DNA from: Streptomyces griseiscabiei
GTDB taxonomy: Bacteria; Actinomycetota; Actinomycetes; Streptomycetales; Streptomycetaceae
Direction: 5' to 3'
NCBI RefSeq assembly: GCF_020010925.1
Contig: NZ_JAGJBZ010000004.1
Span: forward strand, 1 to 64,000
DNA: 64,000 bases
Below the pieces are notes generated by a model. The model was not told the DNA's origin and did not search any database. It worked only from the letters and a program-made list of their open reading frames with translations. This document shows positions 57,610-64,000 of the stretch, one piece after another. Numbering within the stretch: position 1 is the stretch's first letter; each line of letters begins with the position of its first letter. The position numbers and the translations under genes were made by a program.

Positions 57610-58883
57610 TTGGCTACCGGCTCCAGCACCTCGCGGCCACCCAGGTACGGGCGCAGGACCTCGGGGACACGGACGGAACCGTCGGCCTGCTGGTGGTTCT
57701 CCAGGATCGCCACGATCGTGCGAGGGACGGCGCAGAGTGTGCCGTTCAGCGTGGCGAGCGGCTTGACCTGCTTGCCGTCACGGACGCGGATCTGCAGCCG
57801 GCGCGACTGGAACTCGGTGCAGTCGGAGGTCGAGGTCAGCTCGCGGTACTTGCCCTGGGTCGGGATCCACGCCTCGCAGTCGAACTTGCGCGAGGCCGAG
57901 GAGCCGAGGTCGGCGGAGGCGACGTCGATGACCCGGAAGGGCAGTTCGAGCGAGGTCAGCCACTGCTTCTCCCAGTCCAGCAGGCGCTGGTGCTCCGCCT
58001 GCGAGTCCTCCGGCGCGACGTACGAGAACATCTCGACCTTGTCGAACTGGTGGACGCGGAAGATGCCCCGGGTGTCCTTGCCGTGCGAACCGGCCTCGCG
58101 GCGGAAGCAGGGGGAGAAGCCCGCGTAGCGCAGGGGGAGGCGGTCGGCGTCGATGATCTCGTCCATGTGGTACGCCGCCAGCGCGACCTCGGAGGTGCCG
58201 ACCAGGTAGAGGTCGTCCTTGTCGAGGTGGTACACGTCCTGGGCGGCCTGGCCGAGGAAGCCGGTGCCGGCCATCGACTGCGGGCGGACCAGCGCGGGGG
58301 TCAGCATCGGGGTGAAGCCGGCCGCGGTGGCCTGGGCGATCGCGGCGTTGACCAGGGCGAGTTCGAGGAGGGCGCCGACGCCCGTCAGGAAGTAGAAGCG
58401 CGAGCCGGAGACCTTGGCGCCGCGCTCGGTGTCGATGGCACCGAGGATCGTGCCGAGCTCCAGGTGGTCCTTCGGCTCGAAGCCCTCGGCCGCGAAGTCG
58501 CGGATGTCGCCGTGCGTCTCCAGCGTGACGAAGTCCTCCTCGCCGCCGACGGGGACGTCGGGGTGGACGAGATTGCCGAGCTGGAGCAGGAGCTGCTGGG
58601 TCTCGGTGTCGGCCGCGTCGCGCTCGGCGTCGGCGGCCTTGACGTCGGCCTTGAGCTGTTCCGCGCGCTTGAGCAGCTCGGCCTTCTCCTCGGCGGAGGC
58701 CTTGGGGATCAGCTTGCCGAGCGACTTCTGCTCGGCGCGGAGCTCGTCGAAGCGGACGCCGGAGGACCTGCGCCGCTCGTCGGCGGACAGGAGGGAGTCG
58801 ACGAGCGCGACGTCCTCTCCACGGGCGCGCTGGGACGCGCGCACACGGTCGGGGTCCTCACGGAGCAGGCGAAGGTCAATCAC
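57606..58883 (-). CDS. serS: Seryl-tRNA synthetase
   Basis: A 425-residue class II synthetase charging tRNA-Ser. The N-terminal coiled-coil arm (about 25-105) contacts the long variable arm of the tRNA. Motif 2 is visible in [20 protein letters not shown], and motif 3 near the end in [19 protein letters not shown]. The start is GTG ([16 protein letters not shown]). A tRNA-Ser gene lies 1.2 kb away. No T-box leader was found. Confidence 0.96.
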   Translation of the reverse strand: MIDLRLLREDPDRVRASQRARGEDVALVDSLLSADERRRSSGVRFDELRAEQKSLGKLIPKASAEEKAELLKRAEQLKADVKAADAERDAADTETQQLLLQLGNLVHPDVPVGGEEDFVTLETHGDIRDFAAEGFEPKDHLELGTILGAIDTERGAKVSGSRFYFLTGVGALLELALVNAAIAQATAAGFTPMLTPALVRPQSMAGTGFLGQAAQDVYHLDKDDLYLVGTSEVALAAYHMDEIIDADRLPLRYAGFSPCFRREAGSHGKDTRGIFRVHQFDKVEMFSYVAPEDSQAEHQRLLDWEKQWLTSLELPFRVIDVASADLGSSASRKFDCEAWIPTQGKYRELTSTSDCTEFQSRRLQIRVRDGKQVKPLATLNGTLCAVPRTIVAILENHQQADGSVRVPEVLRPYLGGREVLEPVAK

Positions 58884-59117
58884 CCCACAAGGCTACCGGT
58901 GCGTCGTTCCGGCCCACGACTTGAATTCCCTCCGCGCCGCTTCTGTGCCTTTTTGCACTGAATGTCTGTCGCGGTGGCGAGGGGTGATGCGGGGGCGCGG
59001 GCGGTGAGCGGAGGCCGGTGAAAGTCAATGAATTGTGGGGTGAACCCCTGAAAGGGGGTGTGGACGTGGCGCCTGGTTGACTCGACTCCCTTGTTCCGTA
59101 CGGGACTTGGGGATCGG

Positions 59118-59439
59118 CCGTCCACAGGAATCCACATCGCCGCAGAGTTATCCACAGGCTGTGAGGAAGATCTGTGGACTACGGAGAAGATCGCGGGGGA
59201 AGTCGGGCGCCGACTTGAGGATTCCCGAGTCAAACCACCTTCACGCCCACTTTCGAGTGGATTCGCGGGTAAATGGGTCGCTCTAAAGGATTGACGGCAG
59301 GAAACACGTGGACGAAGGGTGACCCACGGGGTTGTGGACGCGGCGAGGCCTGGCAAGGGGATTTGTCGACCAGATGGCACTGTGTTGTCGACTTGTCCCC
59401 AGGTCGAGAAGCCGCCCTGTGGATAACTTCTGTGGACAA
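59118..59439. promoter_or_regulatory. DnaA-box cluster in the serS-pheA gap
   Basis: The 58884-59551 gap holds CCGTCCACA (59118-59126), TTATCCACA (59148-59156), TTATCCACA on the minus strand (59418-59426) and a perfect TTGTCCACA on the minus strand (59431-59439). Weaker matches lie at 59059-59067, 59128-59136, 59173-59181, 59333-59341 and 59393-59401. In S. coelicolor such clusters, including one called D78, are known on the flanks of oriC. Confidence 0.75.
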
Positions 59440-59440
59440 A

Positions 59441-59530
59441 GAAAATAAGCAGGTAGGACAGGCCGCAGGCAGGCAGGCGCGCAGGTAGGCGGGTAGACGG
59501 GTAGGCGGGCGGGCCAGCAGGCAGCCGGTC
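59441..59530. repeat. Low-complexity AGGCGGGT/GCAGGCAG tract
   Basis: Purine-biased short repeats (gcaggtaggc, gggtagacgggtaggcggg, gcaggcagcc) between the DnaA boxes and the 3' end of pheA. The strand asymmetry (G-rich on plus) suggests possible unusual DNA structure. Confidence 0.55.
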
Positions 59531-59551
59531 GGCCGTCCTGGGACTACCGTC

Positions 59552-60487
59552 CTAGAACCGGCCGTCCTGACAGCGCGCCACCCAGTCCGCGGCGGCCACG
59601 AACTCGGCGTCCGAGGTGCCCGGCAGCGTGGGCCGCACCTTCGCGGTGGCGGCATCCGCACGCGGGTACGAACCGAGGTAGCGGACCTGGAGGCAGATCC
59701 GCTTGAGGCCCATCAGCGCCTCGGCCACCCGGCGGTCGGAGATATGGCCCTCGGCGTCGATGGCGAAGCAGTAGTTGCCGATGCCCTCGCCGGTTGGGCG
59801 GGACTGCAGCAGCATGAGGTTGACACCGCGGACGGCGAACTCGCCGAGCAGATCGCGCAGTCCACCGGGGTGGTCGTCGCGCTGCCAGATGACGACGGAG
59901 GTCTTGTCGGAGCCGGTCGGGGCGGCGGGCCGGGCCGGGCGGCCGACCAGGACGAACCGGGTCTGGGCGTTCTCCGCGTCGTGGATCTCGGTCTGCAGGG
60001 GCTCCAGGCCGTACCGGGAGGCCGCGAACTCACCCGCGAAGGCGGCGTCGTAGCGGCCCTCCTGCACGAGGCGGGCGCCGTCGGCGTTGGAGGCGGCGGA
60101 CTCCCAGACGACGTCGGACGGGAGGTTGGCCTTCATCCAGTTGCGGACCTGCGGCTGGGCGGCCGGGTGCGCGGTGACCGTCTTGATGTCCGAGAGCTTG
60201 GTGCCCGGCCGGACCAGCAGCGCGAAGGTGATCGAGAGGAGCACCTCGCGGTAGATCATCAGCGGGGCGCCGGCGACCAGCTCGTCGAGCGTGGTCGTGA
60301 TGCCGCCCTCCACGGAGTTCTCGATCGGGACGAACGCGGCCTCGGCCTCGCCGTTGCGGACGGCGTCGAGTGCGGCGGGCACCGACACCACCGGGACGAG
60401 TTCGCGGGTCGCGGACTCCGGCAGCGTGCGCAGGGCGACCTCGGTGAAGGTGCCCTCGGGACCGAGGTACACGTAGCTGGCTGGCAT
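59552..60487 (-). CDS. pheA: Prephenate dehydratase
   Basis: A 311-residue monofunctional enzyme forming phenylpyruvate for phenylalanine synthesis. The dehydratase domain (about 1-190) starts MPASYVYLGPEGTFTEVAL and has VPIENSVEGGITTTLDEL and the TRF motif in NAQTRFVLVG. The ACT domain (about 197-280) carries NLMLLQSRPTGEGIGNYCF, where the usual ESRP is QSRP. It lies between efeB and serS as a single gene. Confidence 0.94.
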   Translation of the reverse strand: MPASYVYLGPEGTFTEVALRTLPESATRELVPVVSVPAALDAVRNGEAEAAFVPIENSVEGGITTTLDELVAGAPLMIYREVLLSITFALLVRPGTKLSDIKTVTAHPAAQPQVRNWMKANLPSDVVWESAASNADGARLVQEGRYDAAFAGEFAASRYGLEPLQTEIHDAENAQTRFVLVGRPARPAAPTGSDKTSVVIWQRDDHPGGLRDLLGEFAVRGVNLMLLQSRPTGEGIGNYCFAIDAEGHISDRRVAEALMGLKRICLQVRYLGSYPRADAATAKVRPTLPGTSDAEFVAAADWVARCQDGRF

Positions 60488-60599
60488 GGCCTCACCCTAA
60501 TGGGCCTGAAGCCGCCCGACGCACGCCTCCCGCCCACACCACCCCTGAGGGCGATGTACGGCCCCGGAGGCGCCCTCACGCCTCCCCGGCCCGCTTCCC

Positions 60600-60651
60600 C
60601 GGACCGGCGGGCCCGGACCATCGGGCCCGGACCATCGAGCCCGGACCGGCG
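60600..60651. repeat. Tandem 14-bp repeats between efeB and pheA
   Basis: About three and a half copies of gggcccggaccatc in the 60488-60661 gap, each self-complementary in part (gggccc). They could act as a terminator region for efeB. Nothing else is seen in this gap. Confidence 0.6.
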
Positions 60652-60661
60652 GGTGGCCCCG

Positions 60662-62140
60662 TCAGCCCTCCAGCAGCCCCTGCCCCACGTACTCCCCCTC
60701 CGCCGCGCCTCCCGGCACCGCGAACAGACCGCTCGACTCATGGCGGATGAACTTCGACAGGGCGTCGCCGCGGTCGAGTTTGCGCTGCACGGTGACGAAG
60801 CCGCGGAGAGGGTCGGCCTGCCAGCAGACGAAGAGGAGACCGGCGTCGGGGACCCCCTTCGCGTCGATGCCGTCATGGAAGGAGAACGGGCGGCGGAGCA
60901 TGGCCGCGCCCCCGTTCTGGTCGGGGCGGGTGATCCGTGCGTGCGCGTTGATCGGGACGAGCAGATCGCCCTGCGCGTCGGTCTTCTCCAGGTCCATCGC
61001 GGTTGTCTCGATCGCCTTCGCGCCCCCGCTCAGCGGCGCGCCGTCGGACTTCCGGCGCCCGATGACATCCTCCTGCTCCTTGACCGAGAGCTGCTCCCAG
61101 TCGTCGAGGAGCATGCGGATACGGCGTACGACGGCGTAGGAGCCGTTCGCCATCCACTCCGGGTCGCCGGAGGTGCCCGGTGAGGCGTTCGCCGGTACGA
61201 AGATCCGCTCGTCGAAGTCGGACTCGGCCGGCTTCGGGTTGCGGGTGCCGTCGATCTGCCCCATCAGGTTGCGGGCCGTCATGGGGTGGGCCGTGGCTCC
61301 CGGCGAACGGTTGAAGCCGTTCATCTGCCACCGCACCCGGGCCGCACCGCCCGCGTCCTTCTGGATCGCGCGCAGGGCGTGGAAGGCGACCAGCGCGTCG
61401 TCCGCCCCGATCTGCACCCACAGGTCGCCGTTGCTGCGGGTTCTGTCGAGCTGGTCCGAGGAGAAGTCGGGCAGCGGGTCCAGGGACTCCGGGCGCTGCT
61501 TGTCCAGACCCGTACGGGCGAAGAAGCTGTGCCCGAAACCGAAGGTGACGGTCAGCGACGACGGCCCCGCGTCACGGGCGATGTCCGTGTCGTCCTGGGC
61601 TGCTGCCTCACCCGCCATGAGTCGCTGTGCCGTATCCGACCAGCGGCGCAGCAGGGCGGCGGCCTCCTTCCGCCCCGACCCGGCCGCCAGATCGAACGCG
61701 ACGAGGTGGCCACGGGCCTGGAGCGGCGTGGTGATCCCCGGCTGATGTTTCACGTGAAACCTCACCTCCCCCGAGCCGAGGGAGGACAGGGGGGTGACCT
61801 TCCCGGCCGCGGAGGACGGGGAGGCCGACGAGGACCCGGAAGCGGCGCCGACCGCGTACCCCGTGGCGCCGCCCACCGCGCCCAGCGCGAGGCCCGTGGC
61901 GCCGGCCGTGCCGAGCAGACGGCGCCGGGAGATCGGTCCCTCCGAGGAGTTCCCGGCCGGGTCGCCCATTGCCGCTTCTTGCTTCGCCGGCTCTCGCTTC
62001 GCACCGCCCGACGGCGGCTGGGAGGCGTGGGAGTCGTTCGTGGTCGCTCGCGCCCCTGCGGCCGTGGTCGCACGGCCTGCACCGCCCCGTGCCCGTTTCG
62101 GGGCGGCGGGGCCGTCTTCGGCGAGGTCCTGGTCAGCCAT
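60662..62140 (-). CDS. efeB: Dyp-type heme peroxidase EfeB, Tat-exported
   Basis: A 492-residue DyP peroxidase. A Tat signal (SRRRLLGTAGATGLALGA, about 71-88) follows an unusually long Ala/Gly/Lys-rich leader; ATG 61969 is an alternative start that shortens it. The catalytic motif GxxDG is MGQIDGTRNP, with PFSFHDG near the end. It is linked in other bacteria to iron uptake (EfeUOB), but no efeU or efeO is adjacent. It follows the copper-resistance gene by 8 nt. A parS site lies inside the gene. Confidence 0.9.
   Translation of the reverse strand: MADQDLAEDGPAAPKRARGGAGRATTAAGARATTNDSHASQPPSGGAKREPAKQEAAMGDPAGNSSEGPISRRRLLGTAGATGLALGAVGGATGYAVGAASGSSSASPSSAAGKVTPLSSLGSGEVRFHVKHQPGITTPLQARGHLVAFDLAAGSGRKEAAALLRRWSDTAQRLMAGEAAAQDDTDIARDAGPSSLTVTFGFGHSFFARTGLDKQRPESLDPLPDFSSDQLDRTRSNGDLWVQIGADDALVAFHALRAIQKDAGGAARVRWQMNGFNRSPGATAHPMTARNLMGQIDGTRNPKPAESDFDERIFVPANASPGTSGDPEWMANGSYAVVRRIRMLLDDWEQLSVKEQEDVIGRRKSDGAPLSGGAKAIETTAMDLEKTDAQGDLLVPINAHARITRPDQNGGAAMLRRPFSFHDGIDAKGVPDAGLLFVCWQADPLRGFVTVQRKLDRGDALSKFIRHESSGLFAVPGGAAEGEYVGQGLLEG
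61746..61761. other. parS: parS site 13 (one mismatch), inside efeB
   Basis: TGTTTCACGTGAAACC with a perfect 14-bp core, read on the minus strand as EVRFHVKHQPG about 45 residues after the Tat motif. Confidence 0.92.
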
Positions 62141-62148
62141 GATGTGTT

Positions 62149-64000
62149 TCAGCCGATCTTCGCGTTCTTGCTGACGGTCACCTGGTCGATCTCAGATGTC
62201 CGTACGGTGATCTCGATCTTCCAGTCGCCCGCCATGGGGAGCTGCACCCCGTTGGCCGTCCAGTGGCCGGCGGTGACCCGGTCGGGGACCACGGGCAGCG
62301 GACCGATCTTCTTGGCCTCCAGGGTGAAGGCGACCTTCACCTCGGGGACGTCGAAGGGCTTGCCATCGGGGCCCTGGACGTAGACATGCATCTCGTTGGC
62401 GCCCACGCGCGCGGGATCGATCTGCAGCCGGGCCACGCCCTGGCCGTTCTTGCCCCCGGTGTCGAACGACATGTCCAGCGCCAGCGCGCCCGACGTCTCG
62501 TCCTCCTGCGTGGCGGCGGCCTTGGCCGCGTTGGCCTCCTCGACCGTCCGCCCCGGCTCGGTGGCCGTCAGTACCGTCGTGACGGCGAGCAGTACGACGG
62601 CGATGCCCGCTTCCGCCAGCACCGACCGGCGCAGCCCCGTACGGCCCGGGTCGGCGTTCCGTATCCGCTTCTCCCGCGCGCTCGCCACGGCAGCCTGCTG
62701 CCGTGCGAGCTGGGCGGCGCGCTCGGAACCTCCGGCGGAATCTCCCTCGGCGCTTCCGCCGGCCGTGCGGCCGGAGCCGCCGCTGCTGCCGCTCGCGTGC
62801 GCGACCACCGGCTTCTTCTCCGCCGCCGCGTCCTCCGCTGCCTCCGTGGCTGTCTCCGCCTGCGCCTTCGCCTCGGTCGGCGCTTCCGCCAGCTGCGAGG
62901 TCCAGCGACGTGAGATCCACGCGATCCCGACGAGGACGGCGACCAGGCCGATCTTCACGAGGAGCAGCTGCCCGTACGAGGTGCCGGTCAGCGCGGACCA
63001 GGTGCCGACCTGGCGCCAGGACTGGTAGATCCCGGTCGCGGTCAGGACGAGCACACTGCCGAACGCGACCCGCGAGAACCGTCGTACGGCCGCGGTCTCG
63101 ATCGGTGCGTCGACGGGCGCCCGGAACAGGGCCACCAGCAGGGTCGCCAGGCCGCCCAGCCAGGCGGCGACCGCCAGCAGGTGGAGGATGTCGAGGGGCA
63201 TCGAGAGGCCTGGCTGGATGCCGGTCGAGGCGTGCTCGGCCAGCGCCCAGCTCGCGGCGAGACCGGTGGAGACCACGCCTCCACCGATGGCGAGCCCGAA
63301 GGTGAGGTCACGGTGATGGGACTCGTCGTCGTGCTCGTCAGCCGGGTTCCCCTCGGGCGTCTCTCCGGCGGCTTCGTCCTCGGTCTTCTCGTCCTGGGGC
63401 TCCTCGTCCCGTCGCGCGTACGCCCCGAAGAGCACCGCGATGAACAGCGCGGCGGCGGCGAGGAGCAGCAGGCGGGAGACGAGGGCGGCGCCGGTCTTCG
63501 TCTGGAGGACCTGCCCGAGCAGGTCGAGGTCGAAGATGTCGCCGAGCTTGCCGGAGCCGGTGTACGAGCCGCGCATGAGCAGCATCGCGAGGGTGGCGGT
63601 GGTCAGGGTGAGCCAGCCGGAGACCACCAGCCGCTGCACGGGCCGTACCCCGGCACCGCGCTGCCAGCAGGCCAGCACGAACGCCGCGCCGCCGACCATC
63701 AGGATGAACCCGGCGTACGACAGGTAGCGCGCGAACCCGTAGAGACCGCCGACGATCCCGCCGCCCGCCTCCTGCTCGGGTACGGCGACCGTCGTCTTGG
63801 ACGGCGCCCCCACGGAGAAGGTGAAGGCGCCGGAGACGGGGTGGCTGTCCGCCGAGACGACCTGGTAGGTGACGGTGAACGTGCCGTCGGGCAGGCCCGA
63901 GTGCAGTCCCACCGCATAGCTGTTGCCGCCCAGGTCGGTGACCTTGCCGGTGTCGGCTTCCTTGCCCTTGGGGTCGTACACGCGCACCGAACCGTCGGAC
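62149..64000 (-). CDS. Copper resistance protein, CopC-CopD fusion (5' end beyond window)
   Basis: The last ~617 residues of a membrane protein that handles periplasmic copper. The visible start is the middle of a CopC domain (RVYDPKGKEADTGKV ... SADSHPVSGAFTFSVG). The CopD region of about eight helices follows, then an Ala/Glu/Gly-rich insert (about 360-430). A further helix leads to a C-terminal YtkA-like domain (MHVYVQGPDGKPFDVPEVKV). The N-terminal His of CopC lies outside the window. It is coupled to efeB by an 8-nt gap. Confidence 0.88.
   Translation of the reverse strand, partial: SDGSVRVYDPKGKEADTGKVTDLGGNSYAVGLHSGLPDGTFTVTYQVVSADSHPVSGAFTFSVGAPSKTTVAVPEQEAGGGIVGGLYGFARYLSYAGFILMVGGAAFVLACWQRGAGVRPVQRLVVSGWLTLTTATLAMLLMRGSYTGSGKLGDIFDLDLLGQVLQTKTGAALVSRLLLLAAAALFIAVLFGAYARRDEEPQDEKTEDEAAGETPEGNPADEHDDESHHRDLTFGLAIGGGVVSTGLAASWALAEHASTGIQPGLSMPLDILHLLAVAAWLGGLATLLVALFRAPVDAPIETAAVRRFSRVAFGSVLVLTATGIYQSWRQVGTWSALTGTSYGQLLLVKIGLVAVLVGIAWISRRWTSQLAEAPTEAKAQAETATEAAEDAAAEKKPVVAHASGSSGGSGRTAGGSAEGDSAGGSERAAQLARQQAAVASAREKRIRNADPGRTGLRRSVLAEAGIAVVLLAVTTVLTATEPGRTVEEANAAKAAATQEDETSGALALDMSFDTGGKNGQGVARLQIDPARVGANEMHVYVQGPDGKPFDVPEVKVAFTLEAKKIGPLPVVPDRVTAGHWTANGVQLPMAGDWKIEITVRTSEIDQVTVSKNAKIG

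Noticed and set aside
58884..59117. T-box leader for serS
   Set aside because: No conserved T-box sequence or anticodon-presenting stem is visible. Actinobacterial T-boxes are mainly upstream of ileS.
58884..59551. The serS-pheA gap as the replication origin itself
   Set aside because: Only four strong DnaA boxes are present and neither dnaA nor dnaN adjoins. Streptomyces oriC lies between those genes and has many more boxes.

Overview
The window is chromosomal DNA from a high-GC filamentous actinomycete, almost certainly a Streptomyces. The evidence is the sporulation genes ssgR and ssgA, a DUF5326 small protein, FemX, a mycothiol/phosphatidylinositol-type inositol-phosphate synthase, GTG starts with strong GGAGG sites, and many copies of the Streptomyces parS element (consensus TGTTTCACGTGAAACA). 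From memory, gene order matches the arm of the S. coelicolor chromosome beside oriC, on the parAB side (rpsF-ssb-rpsR-rplI, dnaB, ptpA, ssgR/ssgA, thiC, hisC, cydAB-cydDC, serS, pheA). No transposase, integrase, prophage or CRISPR array is visible.

Layout. 0-12.9 kb holds an MFS exporter, inositol-phosphate synthase with a PadR regulator, a class A penicillin-binding protein, a GT87-like membrane glycosyltransferase, an alanine-racemase-like protein with FemX, and the rpsF-ssb-rpsR-rplI cluster. 13-29 kb holds a MATE exporter, dnaB, a serine hydrolase, acetyltransferases, a MarR/MFS pair, a globin-reductase flavoprotein, a Nudix hydrolase, LysR, a Cys/Met-metabolism PLP enzyme coupled to a tyrosine phosphatase, and small membrane proteins. 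28-38 kb holds ssgR-ssgA, a YibE/F membrane protein, riboswitch-controlled thiC, a metallophosphoesterase, a LacI regulator and hisC. 38-46 kb holds the Rex-controlled cydA-cydB-cydDC oxidase cluster and an M23 peptidase. 46-56 kb holds HAD, LLM-oxidoreductase, KptA and MerR genes, a hydrolase-SDR fusion and a four-gene ABC cluster. 56-64 kb holds tRNA-Ser(GCU), a second HAD gene coupled to serS, pheA, a DyP peroxidase (efeB) and the 3' part of a CopC-CopD copper protein cut by the window end.

The most striking feature is a second layer of information over the genes. Thirteen parS or parS-like sites span 62 kb. Most are intergenic, but several are built into other functional elements: the P3a arm of the thiC TPP riboswitch, a bidirectional terminator hairpin, the start region of cydDC, possible start codons of two other genes, and the coding sequence of efeB (read as FHVK). 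Three clusters of DnaA boxes also occur, upstream of dnaB, beside kptA, and in the serS-pheA gap. The last resembles the replication-moderating DnaA-box clusters described near oriC in S. coelicolor.
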